NCBI GenBank assembly: GCA_000473305.1
Contig: CP006772.1
Coordinates: 2,593,246-2,657,245, forward strand
Source: Bacteroidales bacterium CF
Lineage (GTDB): Bacteria; Bacteroidota; Bacteroidia; Bacteroidales; UBA932
Length of the DNA: 64,000 nucleotides
Direction of reading: 5' to 3'
Below are positions 18,691 through 26,983 of this stretch, piece after piece. The number at the start of each line of letters is the position of its first letter. Position 1 is the first letter of the stretch. Below the pieces are notes generated by a model. It was not told the origin of the DNA. It made no database searches and saw nothing but the letters and a program-made list of their open reading frames with translations. The translations under genes were made by a program, and so were the position numbers.

Positions 18691-19158
18691 TTAGCGTTTG
18701 TCTTTATATTCTGTTTTTAGTTTTTCCAGGTTTTCAATAAAGAAATTTATTCCTTCTAAAACATTTTTTAAGAATTTAGCATTTCTGGAATTGGGATTCT
18801 TTTTTAGCTCTATAATTTGCTGCATAATATGTAATTTCTGCTGCATTCTTTTTTCTATTTCAGCAATTATTTCATTAATGTCACCGGAAACGAAACGGAA
18901 ATAACGTTTGCGATCTCCGGGATATGTAACATATTCAATTACACCACGAAGTTCAAGATTTCTTAAAGCATTACTGGCGGAACTTTTGCTGATTTGCATT
19001 TCATCAACAATTTCATCAAAAGTGTATTCTTCCTTGTCCATTACCATTAGTAATCCAAGAATTCGGGCAGTAACCGGCTGAAACCCATCCCGCTCATTAT
19101 TTCGCCCGATTCGTTCAATCAACTCTCTCTGCTTTTTTATTCTTTCTGATTCTTCCAT
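18691..19158 (-). CDS. GbsR/MarR-family winged-helix transcriptional regulator
   Basis: A 155-residue regulator with a winged helix (about residues 35-100): YTFDEIVDEMQISKSSASNAL is the helix-turn-helix, and RGVIEYVTYPGDRKRYFRF the wing, as in the GbsR branch of the MarR superfamily. A C-terminal coiled helix (about 110-150) should mediate dimerisation. Dimers of this family bind inverted repeats, and an 18-bp inverted repeat overlaps this gene's own -33 region (19202-19219), pointing to autoregulation. Same site before the ACP-like gene and the minus-strand glycosyltransferase. The ligand is unknown. Confidence 0.85.
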   Translation of the reverse strand: MEESERIKKQRELIERIGRNNERDGFQPVTARILGLLMVMDKEEYTFDEIVDEMQISKSSASNALRNLELRGVIEYVTYPGDRKRYFRFVSGDINEIIAEIEKRMQQKLHIMQQIIELKKNPNSRNAKFLKNVLEGINFFIENLEKLKTEYKDKR

Positions 19159-19179
19159 TTTTTAACTAAAATTACGCTG

Positions 19180-19187
19180 CAAATATA
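19180..19187 (-). promoter_or_regulatory. Promoter (-7 box TATATTTG) of the GbsR/MarR regulator gene
   Basis: On the minus strand this reads TATATTTG, an exact Bacteroidota -7 consensus (TAnnTTTG), 21 bp upstream of the start codon. A TTG at 19207-19209, 19 bp further upstream, fits the -33 element and lies inside the GTTC-N10-GAAC repeat. Confidence 0.7.
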
Positions 19188-19201
19188 ATTAAGTTTTTTT
19201 T

Positions 19202-19219
19202 GTTCGCAATTAAATGAAC
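19202..19219. promoter_or_regulatory. GTTC-N10-GAAC operator between the regulator and the divergent glycosyltransferase
   Basis: GTTC (19202-19205), spacer GCAATTAAAT, GAAC (19216-19219). It covers the -33 element of the regulator promoter and lies 67 bp upstream of the divergent glycosyltransferase start, so one bound dimer could control both directions. Confidence 0.68.
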
Positions 19220-19285
19220 TAAAATTTTAAATGTAGAGAAGGAATTTATACTTTCACATCACAATTGACATAATAATTATTTTCC

Positions 19286-20989
19286 ATGAAACAATTTTCG
19301 AAACAACAGATTTTTTGGATTGGATTGCTTGTTTATTTTGTAATAAATATTCTGCAGGCGGCGTTCCTCGAATTACATTTCGACGAGGCTTATTATTGGC
19401 TTTATTCCCGCAATCTTGATTGGGGCTATTTTGATCATCCCCCAATGGTAGCCGCGCTTATTTTTGCCGGGACAAAACTGTTTGGCGGTTATTTAGGGGT
19501 CCGCTTCTTTTTTGTGTTGTTGTCATCGGTTTCCTTTATTCTTCTGTGGAACATGGTTAAACCCTATCGTAATTTACCATTGATTTACTGGTTGATGGTT
19601 TTTTCTATCAGTTTGTGGATACCTTACACGTTTTACGCCGTGCCGGATGGGCCTCTTTTCTTTTTTACGATTCTGTTTTTATGGCTTTACCAAAAATATC
19701 TTCAAAAAAGAAGCTGGGGAATTGTTTTGGCCCTTGCGGTGGCAACAGCAGGATTGATATATTCCAAATACCATGGGTTCCTGTTATTGTTTTTTGTTTT
19801 TTTGTCAAACTGGAAACTGATAAAAGAGCGAAAAGCCTGGGTATTGGTGTTTCTGACATTGATTTTGCTGGTTCCGCATTTTCTCTGGCAGTTCGAAAAC
19901 CAGTTTCCAACTTTCCGGTACCACCTCGTTGACAGCCATCAAACAGGTTATAAAATTGATGTTACCATAAATTATGTATTGGGGGTAGTTTTACTTACTG
20001 GTCCTTTTTTAGGTTGGCTGTTTTTATATTCGGCATCCAAATACCGACCCTCTGATTATTGGGAGAGGGCTTTAAAATTTGTTTTTGTCGGTATTTTCCT
20101 GTTTTTTTTCATTGTAACATTTGTTGGTGATATCGAACTCCATTGGCCTTTAATTGCCTATATCCCGATGTTCATCCTCGCGTATGCATTTATTGTGCAA
20201 AATGAGCGGTGGCAAAAACTGGTAAAAAAAATAGGCATAATTGGTTTTTTTGTCTTTTTGTTCGTCAGGATCTATTTGATTGTGGGGGCTTCTTCCAGTC
20301 CGATAAAAGCTATTCGCAATATGACTGGATGGAAACCGGAAATAATTATGCTTAAAAATGAAGCTGGCGACAGGCCCGTGGTTTTTTCTGAGAGTTATCA
20401 AAAAGCGTCCCTTTATGCATTTTATGCCAATCGTCCTGGTACTACGTATTGTTTGTTGTCGGGCTTTTACAAATATTCTCAATTCGATTTTTATACCACA
20501 GAAAATGACATTCAAGGGAAAGATATACTTTTTGTATCCATGGATAGTACACTTATGAAAGATAATGTGCGTCACCTTAAGGGAAATTTGAAGAATTGGT
20601 ATGTGCGCGATATTCCTGATTTTAATTCGTATAGCAAACTAGAGATAGATGCTGATACCAGCTCATTCTTACTTGAAAATAAAGTATTAAAAGTTCCACA
20701 AATAACTTTGCATAATCCGTATTCCAGAGTTGTTGAGCTGGAAAAAAACAGCCAGCTTCAGGTACATTGGCAACTTTTTATTCGCGGAAAGAAAAAATGG
20801 GAATTGGTAAGCCAAGCTGACCTGAACAACCTGAAAATTGAACCCGGAGAAACCATTTCTGTAAAAAATATTCGGTTCATTTTGCCTGATTCTTTGAACG
20901 ATGGAACTCATCATATTTATTTAGGCATACAAAACGGGCCATTTTTACCGGTCCATTCCATTATTCAATTTGATTTACATGTAAATTAA
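19286..20989 (+). CDS. ArnT/PMT-type (GT39/GT83-like) membrane glycosyltransferase
   Basis: A 567-residue protein with about eleven membrane spans in the first 330 residues and a soluble C-terminal part. The first periplasmic loop has HFDEAYYWLYSRNLDWGYFDHPP, the acidic catalytic loop typical of undecaprenyl/dolichyl-phosphate-sugar-dependent transferases (DE followed by YY and YFDHPP). Such enzymes move a sugar from a lipid-phosphate carrier to lipid A, protein or another lipid on the periplasmic side. Upstream operator suggests co-regulation with the MarR-type gene. Its stop touches the stop of the opposing homologue. The acceptor is unknown. Confidence 0.83.
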   Translation: MKQFSKQQIFWIGLLVYFVINILQAAFLELHFDEAYYWLYSRNLDWGYFDHPPMVAALIFAGTKLFGGYLGVRFFFVLLSSVSFILLWNMVKPYRNLPLIYWLMVFSISLWIPYTFYAVPDGPLFFFTILFLWLYQKYLQKRSWGIVLALAVATAGLIYSKYHGFLLLFFVFLSNWKLIKERKAWVLVFLTLILLVPHFLWQFENQFPTFRYHLVDSHQTGYKIDVTINYVLGVVLLTGPFLGWLFLYSASKYRPSDYWERALKFVFVGIFLFFFIVTFVGDIELHWPLIAYIPMFILAYAFIVQNERWQKLVKKIGIIGFFVFLFVRIYLIVGASSSPIKAIRNMTGWKPEIIMLKNEAGDRPVVFSESYQKASLYAFYANRPGTTYCLLSGFYKYSQFDFYTTENDIQGKDILFVSMDSTLMKDNVRHLKGNLKNWYVRDIPDFNSYSKLEIDADTSSFLLENKVLKVPQITLHNPYSRVVELEKNSQLQVHWQLFIRGKKKWELVSQADLNNLKIEPGETISVKNIRFILPDSLNDGTHHIYLGIQNGPFLPVHSIIQFDLHVN

Positions 20990-22636
20990 CTATTCACCGG
21001 CAGGTTCAATAATTTTTATAAGGTGCATGTTTTTTAGTCGTTGTGCCCTTGTGGCTGGATTTATAAATCCGGGAGTTAGCTTTGACAGGCTACGATGTTT
21101 AAACGATTGAATCAGTTTTATCTTAGCTGTTGATTGTTCTATCTCTTTTAATCCTTCATCGTCTGTAAAGATCCAGTCGTTTTTTCTTTTCAGGCATATC
21201 TCCAAATCTTCAGAATCATAAAGAAAATGCCCCGGATTTTTTGCGTAAAAAAACAATTCGCGATGTTCTGAATTGTACGTATTTAACATTTCTCCTGTAT
21301 TGGCCTTTTCGTTAAAAACATTACAGGCCGGAATGACCGACTGGTAGGTAAATATCTGTGGAAAAAGATGGACATTTATCGCAAAATTTAAAGCCACAAT
21401 TGATATTACACTTTGCAGTAGAATCCGGCTGAGCATGTTGTTTAATTTACCTGTAAGGAAGAACAAAAACAACAGCACTGTAATCCCCAGCCAGAAAAAT
21501 ATGTTTTTTGAAGGGAAGAAATAAATGCAAAGTGAGAAAAGGATGATCCATAAAATGATACAAACGAAGCGCTGGATGCCGATGATGATTTTTTGCATTT
21601 TCAGCGAGGTTTTTTCTTCAAAAAAATATAACAGCCATTTTGCAGATAAAAGCGACATAAATGGAGACAGTACCATAAAATAATGAGGCGCTTTGGCACT
21701 TGCGATGGAAATAATTATCCAGTAAAAAAATATTCCTCCAAGACTGAAAAGTTCCGGGAGCTTTGTTTTGAATAAGTTTTTAAATTCCATAAAAAGGCCG
21801 ATAAAGAAAAGAATTGCCCAGGGAAGAAAAATATATAACGTCGTATGAAAATAGAATAGATAATCGGTGCTTCCCCCTTTTATTTTTCCCGAAATGCGGC
21901 CGGCGTTATTATCCCAGAAAAAAAATTTCAGGCCTTCCCACCCGAACTGTTTAAAAATCCCGGTGAGCCCAGCAGCAAGAACCAATAAGCTGATAAAAGC
22001 ACCTAATACGACTTTGTAATTAAAAATCAGCTTGATTTGCTTTTTATATATCAGGTGTGAAAGCGCAGCGATGACCGGGACAAAAACACCAATGGGGCCT
22101 TTTGAAATGAGCCCGAGGCCAATTCCCAGCCCAGCTAAAAGCATATTCACCAGCTTTTTCGATTTAATATACTCAGCAAGTTGCCATACCGAAAAAATTA
22201 CATTGGCCGTTAAAAGACAATCGGTATGAATATCGTTGTGGAATAAAAAGTAAAACTCAGATGTAGCTAGCATTACAGCCGCTATTTTCGCTATTCTTTT
22301 ACTGTAAAAGAGTTTTGCAAACCGATAGGTTGAATAAACTGCAATACTTGAATAAAGTAATACCGGCAGTTTAAAAGCAAATGTGGTTGGACCAAAAATA
22401 AAATAAAACGGAGTTGTAATCCAAAAAATCAGAGGCGGTTTTTGAAGATAGGGTTCAAAATGAATTTTCAGGGTTATCCAATCTCCTGTTTCATAAATTA
22501 TACGACTAATAGCAGCATATTTCCCTGCATCACTGGTAACTGGTACAATTAATCCCAAGAAGTAGGTCAAAATCAGAAAAAATCCAATGGAATAATTAAT
22601 CAGGTTATTATAGTTAATTCTTAATTTGTTGTTCAT
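20990..22636 (-). CDS. ArnT/PMT-type (GT39-like) membrane glycosyltransferase
   Basis: A 548-residue membrane protein with about eleven spans. The first extracytoplasmic loop shows VTSDAGKYAAISR followed by FEPYLQKPPLIFW, the family's acidic loop and KPP motif (catalytic Asp in the TSDAGKYA block). It should use a polyprenyl-phosphate sugar donor. It converges with the + strand homologue, the two stop codons being directly adjacent. Two copies of the GTTC-N10-GAAC operator lie 62 and 110 bp upstream of its start, so it is the best candidate for tight control by the GbsR/MarR-type regulator. Confidence 0.83.
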   Translation of the reverse strand: MNNKLRINYNNLINYSIGFFLILTYFLGLIVPVTSDAGKYAAISRIIYETGDWITLKIHFEPYLQKPPLIFWITTPFYFIFGPTTFAFKLPVLLYSSIAVYSTYRFAKLFYSKRIAKIAAVMLATSEFYFLFHNDIHTDCLLTANVIFSVWQLAEYIKSKKLVNMLLAGLGIGLGLISKGPIGVFVPVIAALSHLIYKKQIKLIFNYKVVLGAFISLLVLAAGLTGIFKQFGWEGLKFFFWDNNAGRISGKIKGGSTDYLFYFHTTLYIFLPWAILFFIGLFMEFKNLFKTKLPELFSLGGIFFYWIIISIASAKAPHYFMVLSPFMSLLSAKWLLYFFEEKTSLKMQKIIIGIQRFVCIILWIILFSLCIYFFPSKNIFFWLGITVLLFLFFLTGKLNNMLSRILLQSVISIVALNFAINVHLFPQIFTYQSVIPACNVFNEKANTGEMLNTYNSEHRELFFYAKNPGHFLYDSEDLEICLKRKNDWIFTDDEGLKEIEQSTAKIKLIQSFKHRSLSKLTPGFINPATRAQRLKNMHLIKIIEPAGE

Positions 22637-22698
22637 TTTTTATTTATAGAATTACTCGTTGTTAGATTCGTTTTGTAAATAGTGCTTTTTTATATTTA

Positions 22699-22716
22699 GT
22701 TCTGAATTAAAAGAAC
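22699..22716. promoter_or_regulatory. GTTC-N10-GAAC operator, proximal, before the minus-strand glycosyltransferase
   Basis: GTTC (22699-22702), spacer TGAATTAAAA, GAAC (22713-22716), 62 bp upstream of the glycosyltransferase start. Same repeat as at 18657, 19202 and 22747. Confidence 0.65.
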
Positions 22717-22746
22717 TAAAATGATAAAAGTAATAAAGTTCTATTT

Positions 22747-22764
22747 GTTCGCAATAAAAAGAAC
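22747..22764. promoter_or_regulatory. GTTC-N10-GAAC operator, distal, before the minus-strand glycosyltransferase
   Basis: GTTC (22747-22750), spacer GCAATAAAAA, GAAC (22761-22764). It is 48 bp from the proximal copy, measured start to start, so two dimers would bind at comparable faces of the helix. Sequence between is AT-rich and non-coding. Confidence 0.65.
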
Positions 22765-22941
22765 TAAAATTTCCAATATTGTATTAAAAAATTAATTTAA
22801 ACTAACTTTATTCTCCTCCCTGATTGTTTTTTAATATAACTTCAACATAAGTCACTCAATAAAAATCATTCTTTTGAAGAACATGAATAAATAGCGTTAT
22901 CTGAATTTTAATTATATTAAAAGAAATAATTCAATAACCGA

Positions 22942-24286
22942 ATGGAAGGCGATTGGAGTTTAAGATGATAATGCCGACAAATGCGGAGATGGCCAAAACT
23001 ATCATTAGTTTTGCCAATGATACCGGAGATGAATATTACCTAGGCATTCAGGATAATCCTTGAAAAGGTATAGGAATTGATGGAGACTAATTAATAATCC
23101 TTGAAGAAAAAATAAGTAATATTATTTATGACTGGTGTTTTCCTATTGTATTGACAAAAATTCTATTTCTGAACTATGAACCACTTAAAACAAAGAGATT
23201 GACCCCGGGACTTTTATCCGCGTTGGCTATTCAAACGGGTAGGCAAGCTCTGAAATAATTCAGGAACTCGAACGACAAGAACAAAATATTTCTTTCGGTA
23301 GTGAATTGGCTTTCCAAAAATCGTTGAACGATATTAATTTTGATCCTTTTAAAGCATTGTTAACTGATAAAACTGGGGAGGAACTCACAAAATAGGTTTT
23401 GCAAAAATTAGTATAGTATAAATCGGAGTAGGGACGGGAATTGTCAACAATGCCCTGATACTGCTATCTGATGGCGAATTAAGAAAACAGCGATTCTCGT
23501 ATGTTAAAATTGAATGCGCACGGTTTAAAGGAATCGATCCTGGAAACTTCATTGATCAAAAAAACTATAGATTCGAATGTTGGATTGCAATCGGAAGAGG
23601 CTTACCAGTTCATCTTACGTCATATTTCACAAGGAATGACTGATTATCAGGGTATTTGCAGAAATGACTGGTGAGAATACCCGATAATTACAATTCGTGA
23701 AGTAATTTGGAACGCTGTGATTCACCGTGATTATTCACTCTCTGGTAAGGTCATAAAAATTGCCATTTTTGATGATAAAGTTGAAATTACCTGTCCAGGC
23801 AAACTTACGCTAACAATGGATTTCAACGAAATGGATTCTGGTCAGTCCGACATACAAAATAAAATTCTGGCACCGGTTTTTAAACGCTTGGGAATTATTG
23901 AACAATGGGGTAATGGACTTAGGCTAATTGCCAGGGAAATGCAGTCCTATCCTGAGATAGAGTTATCGTGGAAAGAGCCGGGAATTGCTTTCTGTGTTAC
24001 ATTTACCAATAAAAACTATTTGCAGCAGCAAGAGTTACAGCAAGAATCTTTATTCACAAAAGTGTTGAAAATACTAAAAGATGGGACACAATCGAGAAAG
24101 GATATATCTTTAGAATTAGGGCAAAAATCTATACCCGGTTAATTTAATGAGATATTAAAAAAGCTCCAGGAAGGCGGATTAATTGGCCGGACAATAAAAG
24201 ACAAACCTCAAAGTTCAAAACAAAAATTTCAGATAACCGAGAAAGGCAACTTGTTTTTAAAGCTACTGGATAGAAACCGGGAATAA
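22942..24286 (+). pseudogene. Decayed AlbA/Schlafen-type ATP-binding protein (AlbA_2 plus HATPase_c_4)
   Basis: Reading across frameshifts and stops, the region encodes the remains of a putative RecG-like/transcriptional regulator of the AlbA_2-Schlafen family. Near 22960-23060 an EFK...IISFAND...YLGIQDN fragment matches the AlbA_2 domain; near 23690-24000 an IREVIWNAVIHRDYS ... IAIFDDKVEI ... FKRLGIIEQWGNGL stretch matches the C-terminal ATPase-like domain; 24143-24286 continues in frame after a TAA with a winged-helix-like tail. At least four internal stops plus frame changes show that the gene is dead. The longest open piece is 23717-24142. It borders the integrase, typical of decayed cargo at island edges. 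Confidence 0.75.
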
Positions 24287-24587
24287 AAGCTCATTCAATC
24301 CCTTTCACAAAATACCAACATTTTCAAAAAAACAAGCCCTCCGGGTTTTCAAAAGCTTCCGGCATAAACCGCTCGTTCAGAAATTGCAAGAGTTGATTTC
24401 TGCCAACGCACAAGGCAGTTTTTAAAAAAAAATATGATTTCCGTAACCTGCAATCAAACCTTTTTTGAAACCATTTATCAACACATGCAATTTCTCCACT
24501 CTCTATTTATTCCTTTTCCTTTTGAAAATTTTCCAAAAATGTAGCCGGAGGTGTTTACGGGTTTGAACGGAAAGACTTTAGAAATCA
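24287..24587. other. Non-coding stretch between the pseudogene and the integrase
   Basis: About 300 bp without a supported gene. It holds no recognisable tRNA, repeat array or strong terminator. It may contain the integrase-side arm sites, but I cannot show this. Confidence 0.4.
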
Positions 24588-25796
24588 TTATAATAATACT
24601 TCCATTGCTTCATCAACCAGTGAGTTATCAAGTTCTTTTAAATATGCCTGGGTTATGGCAATATTTTGGTGTCCCATCGATTCACTAATAATATCTGTGG
24701 CGACTCCTTTTTGTTTTAGACAGTTAGCATAGCTGTGCCGGGCAACATAACTTGAAACAGATTTATTAATTTCACATAAAGCAGCAATTTCTTTTAAATC
24801 TTTATTGAACTGTTTCAACGTTTTTTTCTTCCGGTTTTCAACTTGAGAGGGTGTTAGTTCATCTTTCAACAAAATGGGGAAAACATAATCAGTCCCATTT
24901 TTTCTGGTTTTATAATAGTCCAGAATTTTCTGGACAGGGGGTAATATTTTTATTCGAAAATTGGTTTTTGTTTTAGAGCGGGTATAATAAATCTGGTCAT
25001 CTATAACATCTTTCCAGCGAAGTTTCATCATATCGGCAAAGTTCATTCCCCGGGTGTAGAAGCTGAAAACAAAGTAATTTCTGGCATTAATTAGTTTCGG
25101 ATAAGTGCTTAAATCTTTTTTTATGATTTTTTGAACATCTTCAAGTGTAAGTGCTTTTTTTATTCCTTTCCCCTTTAGTTTTGAGATTTTGTATTTTTTG
25201 AAAGGATAAATCTCTGTTTTGATTATTTCCCGCTTTATTGCAGAATTAAAAAGGGCTCTCAATGTTCTCATCCGAACGCTAACTCCTCCGTCAGTTCCTC
25301 CATTAGCGCGAAGACTTACTTCATATTTTTCGAGAAAAGCAGGTGTTATCTGCTCAAAAGTTATAGACTTGTTATGACTGAAGTTTTTAACTGATTTTAA
25401 CGTATCAGAATTAACCCTGGCATTTCCTGTTTTCCCAGCTTTTATCATGTCGGAAATAATTTCCTCCCAAAAAGCAAAAATGTTTTTGTAAACAGGGTTA
25501 CTTTGAATCCGCATTACACTCTCTATATCCGTCAGGGTATAAAAGCCTTTTTTCTGTTCAAGTTCGGTTACGACATCAGTAGCCCTGTCTATGAATTTTA
25601 ACAGTATTCTGTTCCTTTTCAGATAATCTGGGGCATTTTTGTTGAATTTTCCCTGTTTTTTGTTCCATTCTTTTTCCAAACAAGTATAAGGAGTACGGAA
25701 AAATACAGACTTTCTTTCTTTAGTAATCCGCAAATAAATTGGATATTTGCCAGTAGATAATTTTTTCTTTTTCAGAACGGTCTTAAAACTAATCAT
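24588..25796 (-). CDS. Tyrosine recombinase / site-specific integrase of the Bacteroidota type
   Basis: A 402-residue integrase: N-terminal arm-binding domain (about 1-90), SAM-like core-binding domain (about 100-195) and catalytic domain (about 215-402). Catalytic residues visible are R249 (FYTRGMN), a Lys near 275, R353-H354 in VARHSYA (first position of the usual HxxR box is Tyr, as often in this group), H376 in GHQNIAITQAYL and nucleophile Y385. The start is about 145 bp from a tRNA-Pro 3' fragment, so this enzyme very probably inserted the DNA on its left at that tRNA. It looks intact. Confidence 0.92.
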   Translation of the reverse strand: MISFKTVLKKKKLSTGKYPIYLRITKERKSVFFRTPYTCLEKEWNKKQGKFNKNAPDYLKRNRILLKFIDRATDVVTELEQKKGFYTLTDIESVMRIQSNPVYKNIFAFWEEIISDMIKAGKTGNARVNSDTLKSVKNFSHNKSITFEQITPAFLEKYEVSLRANGGTDGGVSVRMRTLRALFNSAIKREIIKTEIYPFKKYKISKLKGKGIKKALTLEDVQKIIKKDLSTYPKLINARNYFVFSFYTRGMNFADMMKLRWKDVIDDQIYYTRSKTKTNFRIKILPPVQKILDYYKTRKNGTDYVFPILLKDELTPSQVENRKKKTLKQFNKDLKEIAALCEINKSVSSYVARHSYANCLKQKGVATDIISESMGHQNIAITQAYLKELDNSLVDEAMEVLL

Positions 25797-25942
25797 TTAT
25801 ATTATTTTTGGGTACAACATAGGTACAACAAATTGATATTTAAAGGTAAATAAATCCAACTTCATAACAAAGTTATATTTTGTAATATATTTATAATGAA
25901 TATAAAAGAAATTATATGAGATTAGATGATAAAGAAATTATG

Positions 25943-25990
25943 CTGCTTTGGGAGCAGGGGGTCCTCCGTTCGAGTCGGAGTACCCCGACA
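25943..25990 (+). other. 3' fragment of tRNA-Pro(UGG): candidate attachment site (att)
   Basis: The sequence from the anticodon arm to the 3' end of a proline tRNA is present: anticodon loop TTTGGGA with anticodon TGG at 25949-25951, variable loop, T-arm CTCCG-TTCGAGT-CGGAG, and acceptor strand TACCCCG plus discriminator A. The 5' half (acceptor 5' strand and D arm) is absent; upstream is AT-rich unrelated DNA, and the first anticodon-stem base no longer pairs. A tRNA 3' end next to an integrase is the classical outer attachment site of an integrated island; the complete tRNA should be at the other end. Confidence 0.82.
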
Positions 25991-26008
25991 AAATTGATTT
26001 CAAAAAAT

Positions 26009-26044
26009 AAAAAACCTGTAATTCGTAAGATTTGCAGGTTTTTT
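26009..26044 (+). terminator. Rho-independent terminator following the tRNA-Pro fragment
   Basis: Ten-base stem AAAAAACCTG / CAGGTTTTTT (26009-26018 with 26035-26044) around a 16-base loop, ending in a T run. Probably the original terminator of the tRNA-Pro transcript on the chromosomal side. Confidence 0.75.
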
Positions 26045-26098
26045 AACTTTTAACTATTCACTACACACTATTCACTAAAAACCACAACACCTCCCTCC

Positions 26099-26905
26099 AT
26101 GAACTTTCAGTACATAAGGCCCTCCGGCTTTTTAGCACAATATATAAGGCATTACTGGATTCTCGAAGCTGATGCCTCAGACGGAGAGGTGTGTGAAAGG
26201 GTCATACCGACAGGAAACATAGAGTGGATGTTCCATTATCGGAACACTTTTATCGTCAGAAATTCAGGAGAGCAAATCGTACAACCACGCTCTTTGGCAA
26301 GCGGTATTAGCTGTAATTACTTCGACGTGGCAACTAGAGGAGAATCTGGCGTTATTGCAGTCACATTCCTTCCGGGCGGAGCTTCCCGCTTCTTACGTTT
26401 TCCGTTATCCGACCTGGAAGACTCCTCTGTCTCTCTGTCAGATATTTTCAATTCCAGGATAAAAGAGACAGAAGAGCGTGTTTGTATTGCCTGCTCAAAC
26501 GAAGAGAGGATCAAAATCATTGAGCAATTCCTTATTGGTTGCTTCAGGCCCGCTAAAAGCAATGATCTCAGACTTATTGAAAAATGCGTTGAAATAATAA
26601 CACAGTCAAGAGGTCAGATAAGGAGCTCCGGTCTTTCTAAAAACTTGTCAATTTCAAGCAAATCGCTGGAAAGAAAATTTGCAAATTATTTAGGTAAAAC
26701 TCCTAAACAATTTATCCGTATAGTCCGCTTCCAGGGTGTGATCCAGAACCTGTCCGGGATAGGACCCAAAGACCTTACAAGATTTACATACGATAACGGG
26801 TATTTTGATCAGGCACATTTTATTAAAGACTTTAAAAGCCTTTCCGGATATACTCCAAGGGAATTTCTTGCACTTGGCCCCTGTCATGCCGACTATTTCG
26901 AATAG
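26099..26905 (+). CDS. AraC-family transcriptional regulator with DUF6597-type N-terminal domain
   Basis: A 268-residue regulator. The N-terminal half (about 1-130; GFLAQYIRHYWILEA, ERVIPTGNIEWMFHY) matches the cupin-like DUF6597 sensor domain, and the C-terminal part (about 155-262) has the two helix-turn-helices of AraC proteins: SISSKSLERKFANYLGKTPKQ and DNGYFDQAHFIKDFKSLSGYTPREF. It precedes the short UvrA paralogue by 78 bp on the same strand and may control it (inference). Confidence 0.88.
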   Translation: MNFQYIRPSGFLAQYIRHYWILEADASDGEVCERVIPTGNIEWMFHYRNTFIVRNSGEQIVQPRSLASGISCNYFDVATRGESGVIAVTFLPGGASRFLRFPLSDLEDSSVSLSDIFNSRIKETEERVCIACSNEERIKIIEQFLIGCFRPAKSNDLRLIEKCVEIITQSRGQIRSSGLSKNLSISSKSLERKFANYLGKTPKQFIRIVRFQGVIQNLSGIGPKDLTRFTYDNGYFDQAHFIKDFKSLSGYTPREFLALGPCHADYFE

Positions 26906-26947
26906 CTGATTGTCGATTTTTTACAATTTTGTCATTTTCAAACCCGA

Positions 26948-26955
26948 TACTTTTG
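26948..26955 (+). promoter_or_regulatory. Promoter (-7 box TACTTTTG) before the short UvrA paralogue
   Basis: TACTTTTG matches TAnnTTTG exactly and lies 28 bp upstream of the UvrA-like start. A TTTTG at 26927-26931 could be the -33 element, although the 16-bp spacing is shorter than usual. It suggests a promoter separate from the AraC gene. Confidence 0.5.
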
Positions 26956-26983
26956 TCGCTTCAACAAAATCAAACTCTAATCC

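Noticed and set aside
25920..25995. A complete tRNA-Pro gene
   Set aside because: Only the anticodon arm, variable loop, T arm and 3' acceptor strand are present; no D arm or 5' acceptor strand can be built from the upstream bases.
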